Position numbers and translations under genes: made by a program. Shown piece by piece: positions 1 to 6,661 of a stretch of 23,757 nt of DNA. Source of the stretch: Burkholderiales bacterium (lineage in GTDB: Bacteria; Pseudomonadota; Gammaproteobacteria; Burkholderiales; Burkholderiaceae_C); NCBI GenBank assembly GCA_011391855.1, contig JAABPT010000068.1, positions 1 through 23,757 on the forward strand. Reading direction: 5' to 3'. The notes under the pieces are model-generated. The model was not told the origin of the DNA. It did not search any database and saw only the letters and a program-made list of their open reading frames with translations. The first letter of the stretch is position 1, and the number at the start of each line of letters is the position of its first letter.

Positions 1-692
1 TGGCCGGCGACGTGGACAGCACCTGGGCCGGCTACGAGCGCTTCGCCGGTTGGCCGGTGCCGGTGGTGGTGGTCGCCGGCAACCACGAATTCGACGGGCG
101 CGACGTGAGCGCCGCCTGGGCCGGGCTGCGCGAGCATTGCGCGCGCTTCGGCCTGCGGCTGCTGCAGCGCGAATCGCTGGTCTTCACCGCCAAGGATGGC
201 CGGCGGGTGCGCATCCTCGGCGCCACGCGCTGGAGCGACTTCGACCTCTTCGGCGCGAAGCACCGTGAGCGTGCGATGCGCGCTGCCGAATATTTCATGC
301 GCCTGATGGCCGCCACGCGCGGCGGCGTGCCCTTCGACGCCGCCGGCGTGCGCGAGGAAGGCCTGGCCTGCCGTGCCTGGCTGGAAGCCGAACTGGCGCA
401 TGCGCCTCGCGACCGCTGGGACAAGACGCTGGTCGTCACACACTTCGCGCCCAGCCTGATGAGTGCCGACCCGCGCTACGGCCGGCAACCCGGCACCGCC
501 AGCTTCTGCAACGCCGACGACGACCTCATCCCGCGGGCCGATCTCTGGCTGCACGGCCACCTGCACTGCCGCCACGACTACACGCTGCCGCGCGCGGCAC
601 GTGCGCCGGTGCGCGTGGTCTGCAACGCGCGCGGCCTGGCCGCCAAGGGCGAGGACCTGGGGCACGCACCGCTGCTGACGCTCGAGGTCTGA
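1..692 (+). CDS. Calcineurin-like metallophosphoesterase, 5' end missing
   Basis: The reading frame is open to the left window edge, so the start lies outside; the GTG at 12 is internal. Metal-binding motifs of the calcineurin-like phosphoesterase fold are visible: GDVD (nt 6-17), GNHE (nt 78-89), TH in VVTHFAPS (about nt 438) and HGHLH (nt 552-566). In this family these bind two metal ions and hydrolyse phosphomonoesters or phosphodiesters; the substrate cannot be told from sequence. No signal peptide can be judged because the N-terminus is missing. The stop TGA (690-692) is also the first three bases of an 8-bp tandem repeat. The visible part is about 230 residues, so probably only a short N-terminal piece is missing. 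It is probably a cytoplasmic enzyme. Confidence 0.85.
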   Translation, partial: AGDVDSTWAGYERFAGWPVPVVVVAGNHEFDGRDVSAAWAGLREHCARFGLRLLQRESLVFTAKDGRRVRILGATRWSDFDLFGAKHRERAMRAAEYFMRLMAATRGGVPFDAAGVREEGLACRAWLEAELAHAPRDRWDKTLVVTHFAPSLMSADPRYGRQPGTASFCNADDDLIPRADLWLHGHLHCRHDYTLPRAARAPVRVVCNARGLAAKGEDLGHAPLLTLEV

Positions 693-753
693 GCCGCTGA
701 GCCGCTGAGCCGCTGAGCCGCTGAGCCGCTGAGCCGCTGAGCCGCTGTGCCGC
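690..753. repeat. 8-bp tandem repeat, seven exact copies plus one variant
   Basis: The unit TGAGCCGC occurs seven times in a row from 690 to 745, followed by one variant TGTGCCGC (746-753). The first unit begins exactly with the stop codon of the phosphoesterase gene. Because 8 is not a multiple of 3, successive TGA triplets fall in all three plus-strand frames, so the array blocks readthrough in every frame. Copy number could vary by replication slippage without changing the protein. No hairpin is evident within the array. Confidence 0.95.
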
Positions 754-851
754 TTGTCGCGCACGCTTGCTGCGCGCGATCAAGGCGGCCCCGAACGGCC
801 GTGCCAAACTTCAACAACGGGTCCTCATGGCGGGCTCGCTTTGGAGCAGAT

Positions 852-1274
852 ATGAAAATCCTCGCCGCCGTTGATGGCAGTCCCTATACCAAGCGCATGC
901 TCGCCTACCTGGCGGCGCACGACGAATGGCTGGGCGCACAGCATGAATACACCCTGCTGCACGCCGTGCCCGCGGTGCCGCCGCGCGCCGCGTCGGTGCT
1001 GGAAAAGGAAACGCTGAAGTCCTATTACGACGACATGGCCGAGAAGGTGTTCAAGCCAATCCGCACCTTCTGTGCCCGTCAGGGCCTGACGGCCAAGTAC
1101 GTGACCAAGATCGGCCCCGCCGCGGAGATCATCGCCGAGGCGGCCCAGAAGGGGAAATACGACCTGCTCATCCTGGGCTCGCACGGCCACGGCACGCTCA
1201 CCAACCTGGTGATGGGCTCGGTGGCCACCAAGGTGCTGGCCAACTGCGAAACGCCGACGCTGCTGATCCGCTAG
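852..1274 (+). CDS. Universal stress protein, UspA family
   Basis: A 140-residue single-domain Usp. It opens MKILAAVDGSPYTKRML, with the usual first beta strand and DGS loop, and carries the nucleotide-binding motif G-2x-G-9x-G-S near the C-terminus (GSHGHGTLTNLVMGS), so an ATP-binding subtype is expected. Family members are cytoplasmic dimers induced by starvation or stress; the exact role is unknown. The frame is open back to 747, but the ATG at 852 is chosen because a GGAG (843-846) lies just upstream and because Usp proteins start at this strand. The gene converges on the tetR gene and the two stop codons overlap in a shared CTAG (1271-1274). The 159-bp gap upstream holds the 8-bp repeat and no clear sigma70 promoter. 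Confidence 0.93.
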   Translation: MKILAAVDGSPYTKRMLAYLAAHDEWLGAQHEYTLLHAVPAVPPRAASVLEKETLKSYYDDMAEKVFKPIRTFCARQGLTAKYVTKIGPAAEIIAEAAQKGKYDLLILGSHGHGTLTNLVMGSVATKVLANCETPTLLIR

Positions 1275-1921
1275 CGCACCGGCGTGGGCGCGCCGGCCGC
1301 GCAGGCCGGCGACTGCGGGCCGCGCAAGCCGTGCAGGCAGATCGACAGCACCCAGTCGACGATCTGGGCGTCGCTGTGCTGGCCGCCGGCCTTCAGGAAG
1401 GCCGGCACGGGGTCGCAGGCGCGCGCGAAGATGGTGTACAGCACCACGTCGGGCGGCAGCGTGGAGTCGATGTCGCCCGCGGCCTGCGCCTGCACGATCC
1501 ATTCGCCGAGCCGCTCGCTCAGCTGCAGCAGCAGTTCCAGGTAGCCCTTGTGCGCCATCAGCTCGGCGCGCAACGAGGAATTCTGCGAAGGCAGGGTCGG
1601 CATGTCGCCGGCCACCTGCAGTTCCAGCGCCCAGCGCGTCACGGCCTCCAGCCGCTGCATGGGCGAGGCCTGCACCTGCGCCGCCTGCTGGTCCACCACC
1701 GCCAGCGTGCGCTGCAGCAGCCGCACCATGGCCGCCGCGGCCAGCGCTTCCTTGGACGGAAAGTGTTTGTACAGGCTGGCCTTGGCGATGCCCACGTCGG
1801 CAGCCACCTCGTCCACCGTCATGAGGTCGAAACCCTTGTCGGCCAGCAGCCGATTGACGGATTCGACGATCGCGTCCTCGCGGACACGCAGCACTTGTTC
1901 CCGGAATGAAAGACGAGCCAT
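1271..1921 (-). CDS. TetR/AcrR-family transcriptional regulator
   Basis: A 216-residue protein with a canonical N-terminal TetR helix-turn-helix at about residues 15-60 (MTVDEVAADVGIAKASLYKHF), followed by a divergent helical ligand-binding domain. The ATG at 1919-1921 gives the N-terminus usual for this subfamily (MARLSFREQVL). No Shine-Dalgarno sequence precedes it. Instead TACAAT ends six bases before the ATG, which would place the transcript start on or next to the start codon. An inverted repeat (1955-1964) sits just upstream of this -10, consistent with self-repression. Target genes and ligand are unknown; the small gene upstream, which reads the same way, may be linked. The stop codon shares CTAG with the convergent usp gene. 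Confidence 0.93.
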   Translation of the reverse strand: MARLSFREQVLRVREDAIVESVNRLLADKGFDLMTVDEVAADVGIAKASLYKHFPSKEALAAAAMVRLLQRTLAVVDQQAAQVQASPMQRLEAVTRWALELQVAGDMPTLPSQNSSLRAELMAHKGYLELLLQLSERLGEWIVQAQAAGDIDSTLPPDVVLYTIFARACDPVPAFLKAGGQHSDAQIVDWVLSICLHGLRGPQSPACAAGAPTPVR

Positions 1922-1926
1922 CGCCC

Positions 1927-1964
1927 AATTGTAGCCGTGACCGTCGTAGAATGAACTGGTCAGT
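1927..1964 (-). promoter_or_regulatory. tetR promoter with inverted-repeat operator candidate
   Basis: ACTGGTCAGT (1955-1964) is a perfect ACTG-N2-CAGT inverted repeat. On the minus strand a -10-like TACAAT (about 1927-1932) lies 22 bases further downstream, so the repeat overlaps where the -35 should be. No good -35 hexamer is visible. The position fits TetR autoregulation. A 10-bp palindrome is short, so this is a candidate only. Confidence 0.45.
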
Positions 1965-1993
1965 CGCGCGCTCGGGCGCAGCGCCGGACATCT

Positions 1994-2206
1994 TCAGAAG
2001 GCGGGCCGGCGCCTCAGGGTCATGCGCTGCATCCAGCCGGCCTTGCCATCCATCGGCGACGACGGCGACGGCAATTCGTCGCACAGCTCGCTCAGACTTA
2101 GGTCCAGACCGAAGGCGGTACCCAGGTCGGCGGGGTCGTCCTGGGGCGCGCGCTCGCCGGCACGCCACAGTCCGAACCAGCGGCGGGGAGCGTCGGACTT
2201 GTCCAT
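1994..2206 (-). CDS. Small hypothetical protein, 70 residues
   Basis: The product begins MDKSDAPRRWFGLWRAGERA, has an acidic serine-rich middle and ends in a basic tail (TLRRRPAF). I do not recognise the family. The ATG at 2204-2206 is preferred over an upstream in-frame ATG at 2299 because GAGAGG lies eight bases before it and because the extra 31 residues look untranslated. There is no signal peptide or membrane segment. It lies 72 bp upstream of tetR on the same strand and diverges from the YegD-like gene. Codon positions look like coding DNA, but the gene is short, so confidence is moderate. Confidence 0.5.
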   Translation of the reverse strand: MDKSDAPRRWFGLWRAGERAPQDDPADLGTAFGLDLSLSELCDELPSPSSPMDGKAGWMQRMTLRRRPAF

Positions 2207-2379
2207 GGCGGCGGCCTCTCGATAAGGGTGGTAAAGAGTGTCACGCCTGAAGACATTCGGCAACACACCGAACAGGGGGGGCGATGTGTGGCAATTCACG
2301 ACGGGTCGCGGCGAGCGGGGACGTCGCTAAGATTTCCGCTCCCTTCGAATCCGCGGCGCTGCCGGCGTCGGCCCCTTTC

Positions 2380-3741
2380 ATGAGCCTTCGTTCACCCGCG
2401 CCCGCCACGTCTGCTGCGCCCGGCTTTGCCGCCATCGACTTCGGCACCTCCAATTCGGCCGTGGCCTTGCCGCGTGCGGCCGGCGGTGTCGGCCTGGTGG
2501 CGCTGGAGCCGGGCTTCCCGACCATGCCCACGGCGGTGTTCTACCGCGCCGACACGCCGGCCCATCATCTGGAAGCCGAGCGCTTGTACGGCCGCGCCGC
2601 GCTCGCGGCCTACGTCGAAGGCGCCGAAGGCCGGCTGATGCGGTCGATGAAAAGCATTCTCGGCGCCACGCTGCTCGACCAGAGCACCGACATCGGCGGC
2701 GGTCGCTCCGTGCGCTACCGCGACGTCGTCACGGGCTTCCTGCGGCGGCTCAAGCAACTGGCCGAGGCCGAGGCGGGCGCGCCGATCGGCCGCGTGGTGC
2801 TGGGCCGGCCGGTCTTCTTCGTCGACGACGACCCCGAGCGCGACGCGCGTGCGCAGGCGGCGCTGGAAACCGCTGCGCACGCCGTGGGCTTTGCCGAGGT
2901 GCACTTCCAGTACGAGCCGATCGCCGCTGCTTTGGACCATGAGAGCCGGATCAGCGGCGAGCAACTGGTGCTGGTGGCCGATATCGGCGGCGGCACCTCC
3001 GACTTCTCGCTCGTGCGCGTGGGGCCCGCCCGCCGTGGCCGCGCCGAGCGCCGCGACGACATCCTGGCCAACCACGGCGTGCACCTGGCGGGTACCGATT
3101 TCGACCGCCATGTGGAGCTGGCCAGCATCCTGCCGCTGCTGGGCTACCGCTCGCTGCGGCCGGCGCGCCCCGGCGAGGTGGCGCGCGAGGTGCCGCACGC
3201 GGTGTATTTCGACCTTGCCACCTGGCACCTCATCAACACCGTCTACGCGCCGGCGCGGCTGGCCGAACTGCGCGGCATGAAGTCCTGGTACGCGCAACCG
3301 CTGCATTACGCACGCCTGATGACCACGGTGACCCAGCGCCTGGGCCACGCGCTGGCCGGCGCGGCGGAACAGGCCAAGATCGATGTGGCTGAACGCGGGC
3401 AGGCGCAGATCGACTTGTCGGTCGTCGAACCGGGCCTGGCGGCGGCGCTGCATGAGGCCGGAGCGGCGGCGGCGATCGAAGCCGACCTGCAGCGCATCGT
3501 GGCCGCCGGCCGCGAGACGGCGCACTTGGCCGGGGTGCCGGCCGGGGCGGTGGACGTGCTCTATTTCACCGGCGGCTCCACCGGTCTGGCGCCGTTGGTG
3601 GACCGCATCGCGGCCTGCTTCCCCGCGGCGCAAGTGGTGCGCGGCGACCGCTACGCCAGTGTGGCGCAGGGGCTGGGGCTGCACGCGCAGGCGCTGTTCG
3701 GCGCGCAGTCCGGCCCCACGCCCAGCGCCGGCGCGGGCTAG
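2380..3741 (+). CDS. yegD: Hsp70-like ATPase of the YegD family
   Basis: A 453-residue protein, close to the length of E. coli YegD (450). It has an actin/Hsp70 ATPase fold: phosphate-1 loop DFGTSNSAVAL (residues 20-30), GRPVFF (142-147), FQYEPIAAALD (177-186), phosphate-2 loop DIGGGTSDFS (201-210) and an adenosine motif FTGGST near residue 400. There is no peptide-binding beta domain or C-terminal lid as in DnaK, so it is an Hsp70-like ATPase of uncertain chaperone role. The frame is open from 2284; the ATG at 2380 is chosen because the family motif starts soon after it. A TAAGAT (2328-2333) could be a -10 about 50 bases upstream, with no good -35. The stop TAG shares CTAG (3738-3741) with a convergent mini-ORF. 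Confidence 0.9.
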   Translation: MSLRSPAPATSAAPGFAAIDFGTSNSAVALPRAAGGVGLVALEPGFPTMPTAVFYRADTPAHHLEAERLYGRAALAAYVEGAEGRLMRSMKSILGATLLDQSTDIGGGRSVRYRDVVTGFLRRLKQLAEAEAGAPIGRVVLGRPVFFVDDDPERDARAQAALETAAHAVGFAEVHFQYEPIAAALDHESRISGEQLVLVADIGGGTSDFSLVRVGPARRGRAERRDDILANHGVHLAGTDFDRHVELASILPLLGYRSLRPARPGEVAREVPHAVYFDLATWHLINTVYAPARLAELRGMKSWYAQPLHYARLMTTVTQRLGHALAGAAEQAKIDVAERGQAQIDLSVVEPGLAAALHEAGAAAAIEADLQRIVAAGRETAHLAGVPAGAVDVLYFTGGSTGLAPLVDRIAACFPAAQVVRGDRYASVAQGLGLHAQALFGAQSGPTPSAGAG

Positions 3742-3845
3742 GGAGTGTCCGCTGCCGTGGCCGCCAGTGGCGACAGGCCGGCCAGCGCCAGCAGCAGGCA
3801 GGCCATGGCCGTGCGGCAGGCGGTACGCGGGATCGACAAGGACAT
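3738..3845 (-). CDS. Mini-ORF encoding little more than a signal peptide, 35 residues
   Basis: The ATG at 3843-3845 is preceded by a good purine-rich site (GAAGGAAG). The product is MSLSIPRTACRTAMACLLLA continuing to AATAADTP: a basic start, a hydrophobic core and an AxA-like cleavage site, then almost nothing. It begins only 14 bp after the stop of the UPF0149 gene on the same strand, so the two may be co-transcribed. It could be a genuine small exported or membrane peptide, or the remnant of a truncated secreted protein. The stop codon overlaps that of yegD. I do not recognise it. Confidence 0.4.
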   Translation of the reverse strand: MSLSIPRTACRTAMACLLLALAGLSPLAATAADTP

Positions 3846-3859
3846 GGAGGCTTCTTCCT

Positions 3860-4618
3860 TCAGCGCGGGTGGCGACGGGGGTTGGGCGGGTGCTTGGGCC
3901 GATGCGTGGGCCGACGAGTGGAGGCGGACTGAGGCGGGCGGCGCGGCCGCGTCACGTCGGCCATCAGCATCACGGCACGCACGATATCCTGCACCGCCTC
4001 GGCCAGGTCGGCCGGCGGCTCCAGCGTTTCGATCACCGCTGCCAACGCGTCGGCGTCTTCCAGGTCTTCGGGGTCGAAATGCAGGTACAGCAGGGCCAGC
4101 GGCTCCACCAGCTCGGGGTCGTCCACGGCCATCAGCGCCGGGAAATGGTCCATTGCGGCGGCGAAGCCGGCCACCCAGGGCAGCACGCATTCGTTGGCGG
4201 AGGCCTCGTCGTCGAGCGGAAAGACCCAAGGGTCGAACCACTGGCGCTGGCCGATGGCATGGTCCAGCTCGGCATGGCGGCGCCGCACCAGCGACAGCAA
4301 TTCGTCCAGCGCCGGGCCGGCGGGCGCAGGGCGGCCCTCGACGTCGCTGACCCAAGTCTGCCACTGCCCGGCCGGCACCGGCTGCGGCTGCAGCAGCACG
4401 CCACACAGGAAGCCGTCGAGTGCACTCACGTCCAGCGGCTCCAGCGGCGCGGGCAGGGCGTCGAGCAGCGCGCCCAGGCGCTCCAGGTCGTTGTCGTCGA
4501 GCGGGGTATCTGGTTGCAAGGGGTGCCCCGGGTCGGTGGGTGGCGGACCGGTCGGCAAGCGACGTTGTCTGGCGCACGGCCGCCGCGGTTCGAAGATTGT
4601 CTGCCAATGCCGGCGCAC
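3860..4618 (-). CDS. YecA/UPF0149-family protein
   Basis: The core matches the UPF0149 (YgfB/YecA) family: LDGFLCGVLLQPQPV followed by W residues, then a helical region including WFDPWVFPLDDEASANECVL and HFPALMA. The family's function is poorly known; these are all-helical cytoplasmic proteins. The first ATG (4618) gives 252 residues with a poorly conserved, Pro/Arg-rich N-terminus. A TTG at 4517-4519 would give 219 residues, nearer E. coli YecA length, so the true start may be there. The C-terminus is a proline/arginine/histidine-rich basic tail rather than the cysteine-rich SEC-C zinc motif of E. coli YecA. The gene diverges from the flavin oxidoreductase promoter region and is followed closely by the mini-ORF. 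Confidence 0.8.
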   Translation of the reverse strand: MRRHWQTIFEPRRPCARQRRLPTGPPPTDPGHPLQPDTPLDDNDLERLGALLDALPAPLEPLDVSALDGFLCGVLLQPQPVPAGQWQTWVSDVEGRPAPAGPALDELLSLVRRRHAELDHAIGQRQWFDPWVFPLDDEASANECVLPWVAGFAAAMDHFPALMAVDDPELVEPLALLYLHFDPEDLEDADALAAVIETLEPPADLAEAVQDIVRAVMLMADVTRPRRPPQSASTRRPTHRPKHPPNPRRHPR

Positions 4619-4673
4619 ATGCCGAAAACTGCTTTGGTGACTTGGGCCGCACCAAGACAGTCGACCACAGGAC

Positions 4674-4702
4674 TTGACACGTCACCGATCAGTGACTAAA
4701 TT
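4674..4702 (+). promoter_or_regulatory. Sigma70 promoter of the oxidoreductase-tetR operon
   Basis: A consensus -35 TTGACA (4674-4679) is followed after exactly 17 bp by a -10-like TAAATT (4697-4702, four of six matches). The predicted transcript start is near 4709. This is the best promoter in the window. The 17-bp spacer is almost wholly filled by the first operator. Confidence 0.75.
4681..4696. promoter_or_regulatory. Operator 1, inverted repeat GTCAC-N6-GTGAC
   Basis: GTCACCGATCAGTGAC pairs at 14 of 16 positions because the centre contains GATC. It lies between the -35 and -10 elements, so a bound repressor would block RNA polymerase. It matches operator 2 in both arms and in spacing. 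The likely binder is the TetR protein encoded second in the operon. Confidence 0.75.
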
Positions 4703-4705
4703 GAT

Positions 4706-4721
4706 GTCACCATAAAGTGAC
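4706..4721. promoter_or_regulatory. Operator 2, inverted repeat GTCAC-N6-GTGAC
   Basis: GTCACCATAAAGTGAC has the same arms and the same 6-bp gap as operator 1. Its centre is 25 bp from that of operator 1. It covers the predicted transcription start and ends just before the AGGAG ribosome-binding site (4725-4729). Two identical sites suggest binding of two repressor dimers. Confidence 0.75.
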
Positions 4722-4735
4722 TGCAGGAGATCATG

Positions 4736-5905
4736 ATGCATCGACGTGCCTTCGTCCGCCTCGTCGGCGGTGGCGTGGTGGCTGCGGCCGCAGCGCCGCT
4801 GGCCGGCTGCGACAGCGGCTTGCCGCCCGAGGCGCTGGCGCCTTGGCAGGGGCCCGGACAGGAGCCCGATCTGCGGCGCTGGATCCTGGGTCACGCCATC
4901 CTGGCGCCGCACTCGCACAACCTGCAGTCCTGGCTGGTGGACCTGCGCACGCCGGACGAGATCCTGCTGCGCTGCGACCTCAAGCGGCTGCTGCCCGAGA
5001 CCGACCCGTTCTCGCGCCAGATCATGATGAGCCACGGCACCTTCATCGAACTGCTCGACCTGGCGGCGCGCGAACGCAGCCAGCGCGCCGAGATAACGCT
5101 CTTTCCTGAAGGCGAGTTCGGGCCCGAGAAGATCGACGAGCGCCCGGTGGCGCGCATCCGGCTCGTCGAAGACACCAATGTGAGCAAGGACCCACTCTTC
5201 GGACAGATCTTCAAGCGCCGCACCAACCGCAGCGCCTACGAGCTGGAGCGCCCGGTGCCGGCTGAGGCCTGGCAGGCCATGGCCGATGCCGTCCAGCCCC
5301 ACCCGCTGCGCTTCGGCTTCGTCGGCATCGACCGGCCCGACTCTGCCGACGAGATCCGGGCGCAACGCGAAATCGCCAACGCGGCCTGGCGCATCGAGCT
5401 GACCACGCCGCGCGCCATGCTGGAGTCGTACAAGGTGCTGCGCGTGGGCGCGGCGGAAATCGCCCGGCACCGCGACGGCCTGTCGTTGACCGATCCGATG
5501 GTGGTGTGGATGGACCGCCTGGGCCTGTTCGACCGCAGCCAGGCGCCGGGGTCGGACGACTTCGCCACCACCAGCCAGATCAAGGATTTCGGCACGAAGA
5601 TCGCTTCGACGCCCGGTTTCCTGTGGCTGGTGAGCCGGGGCAACGACCGCGTCACGCAGGTCAATGCCGGCCGCGCTTATGCCCGTGTCCAGCTCGCGGG
5701 CACGGCCCAGGGAGTGGCCATGCATCCGTTGCAGCAGGCGCTGCAGGAATACCCGGAACAGGCGCGTCCCTACGCGGCCATCCGCCAGCTGCTGGAAGCG
5801 CCGGCGCCGACGCAGACGATCCAGATGTGGGCCCGCGTGGGCTTCGCCCCACTGGTGCAGCCGGCGCCCCGGCGTGGCGTGGCCGCGCACTTGGTGGCCA
5901 GCTGA
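4736..5905 (+). CDS. Exported Acg-type FMN-binding nitroreductase-like lipoprotein
   Basis: The product is 389 residues. It opens with a twin-arginine signal (RR at residues 3-4 of MHRRAFVRLV) and a hydrophobic stretch ending in the lipobox LAGC (Cys25), so export by Tat and lipid anchoring are predicted. The mature part resembles the Acg/Rv3131-type flavin oxidoreductases: LAPHSHNLQSW near residue 60 corresponds to the FMN-contacting start of nitroreductases, and TQGVAMHPL is a conserved late motif. The reaction and electron donor are unknown. Two ATGs (4733, 4736) are in frame; the second is preferred because AGGAG (4725-4729) is six bases away. The stop overlaps the next start (TGATG). It is controlled by the double-operator promoter just upstream. 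Confidence 0.8.
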   Translation: MHRRAFVRLVGGGVVAAAAAPLAGCDSGLPPEALAPWQGPGQEPDLRRWILGHAILAPHSHNLQSWLVDLRTPDEILLRCDLKRLLPETDPFSRQIMMSHGTFIELLDLAARERSQRAEITLFPEGEFGPEKIDERPVARIRLVEDTNVSKDPLFGQIFKRRTNRSAYELERPVPAEAWQAMADAVQPHPLRFGFVGIDRPDSADEIRAQREIANAAWRIELTTPRAMLESYKVLRVGAAEIARHRDGLSLTDPMVVWMDRLGLFDRSQAPGSDDFATTSQIKDFGTKIASTPGFLWLVSRGNDRVTQVNAGRAYARVQLAGTAQGVAMHPLQQALQEYPEQARPYAAIRQLLEAPAPTQTIQMWARVGFAPLVQPAPRRGVAAHLVAS

Positions 5906-6588
5906 TGCCAGGGAGTGGCCGCACGCCGGCCGCGCCGGCCGTAGCGCCGCCCACCGCCGGGCGCGCGCACGACCGCACGCGCGACCGCGCTGCCACCGAG
6001 GAACGCATCCTCGCTGCCGTGGGCGAGGTGCTGGCGCGCGACGGCTTCGGCGCCGTGGGCGTGAATGCCATCGCGCGCCAGGCCGGCGTCGACAAGGTGC
6101 TGATCTACCGTTACTTCGGCGGTCTGCCCGCACTGCTGCGCGCCTGGGGCGAGAGCGGCCGCTTCTGGCCGCGCGTGGCCGACCTGCTGGGCCCCGACCC
6201 ACAGGCGCTGCTGGCGCTGCCGGCGGCCGAGCGCTACGCGCGCTTCTTCGAGCATTTCATCGACGAACTGCGGCGGCGCCCGCTCACGCTGGAGATCCTG
6301 GCCGCCGAGCTGACAGAGCGCAACGAGCTCACTGCACTGCTGGAAGCCGAGCGCGAGGCCTGGGGCGAAGAGGCCGTGCAGGTGCTGGGGGGCGCCGACT
6401 TCGCCGCACGCCCGCACCTGCAGGGCGTGACGCTGCTGCTGGTGGCCGGCGTGCAGTATCTGCTGCTGCGCAGCCGCCGCATCCGCAGCTTCGGCGGCCT
6501 GGAGCTGCGCAGCGAAGCAGGCTGGCTGCAACTCAAGCAGGCGATCCGCACGCTGGCCCGACAGGCCTTCGCGGCGGCACCGGCCTGA
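5905..6588 (+). CDS. TetR-family regulator of the oxidoreductase operon
   Basis: A 227-residue protein. After an Ala/Pro/Arg-rich N-terminal arm (about 25 residues) comes a TetR helix-turn-helix at residues 30-80 (VNAIARQAGVDKVLIYRYFG). The rest is a helical ligand-binding domain. The ATG overlaps the stop of the oxidoreductase gene by one base (TGATG), so translation is coupled and the regulator is made whenever the enzyme is. It probably binds the paired GTCAC-N6-GTGAC sites in the promoter 1.2 kb upstream and represses both genes until a ligand is present; this is inferred from position. The stop begins a short run of TGACCG repeats (6586, 6594, 6606). Confidence 0.9.
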   Translation: MPGSGRTPAAPAVAPPTAGRAHDRTRDRAATEERILAAVGEVLARDGFGAVGVNAIARQAGVDKVLIYRYFGGLPALLRAWGESGRFWPRVADLLGPDPQALLALPAAERYARFFEHFIDELRRRPLTLEILAAELTERNELTALLEAEREAWGEEAVQVLGGADFAARPHLQGVTLLLVAGVQYLLLRSRRIRSFGGLELRSEAGWLQLKQAIRTLARQAFAAAPA

Positions 6589-6604
6589 CCGGCTGACCGA
6601 GCCA

Positions 6605-6654
6605 CTGACCGGGCGGCCGACTTGACTAGACTGCGGGTATCCCACCCGCAGGAG
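6605..6654 (+). promoter_or_regulatory. Candidate mmsA promoter and ribosome-binding site
   Basis: CTGACC (6605-6610) and TAGACT (6627-6632) with a 16-bp spacer form a weak sigma70-like promoter, four of six matches each. The start would be near 6639. AGGAG (6650-6654) lies seven bases before the mmsA ATG and is a clear Shine-Dalgarno site. The promoter part is tentative. Confidence 0.4.
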
Positions 6655-6661
6655 AGTCATC

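Noticed and set aside
690..753. The tandem array as a CRISPR or integration site
   Set aside because: There are no unique spacers, the units are only 8 bp and no integrase or cas gene is near.
747..851. Upstream extension of the Usp reading frame
   Set aside because: It adds 35 unrelated residues before the conserved first strand and has no ribosome site; ATG 852 with GGAG is better.
825..2168. 447-residue minus-strand frame over usp and tetR
   Set aside because: It covers two recognised genes in other frames; its sequence is low-complexity Gly/Arg/Ala.
2275..2281. Run of seven G as a phase-variation tract
   Set aside because: It lies between divergent genes outside the likely coding regions, and seven bases is short for slippage in GC-rich DNA.
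2392..3684. 430-residue minus-strand frame inside the YegD-like gene
   Set aside because: Arg/His/Gln-rich shadow of a well-supported chaperone gene.
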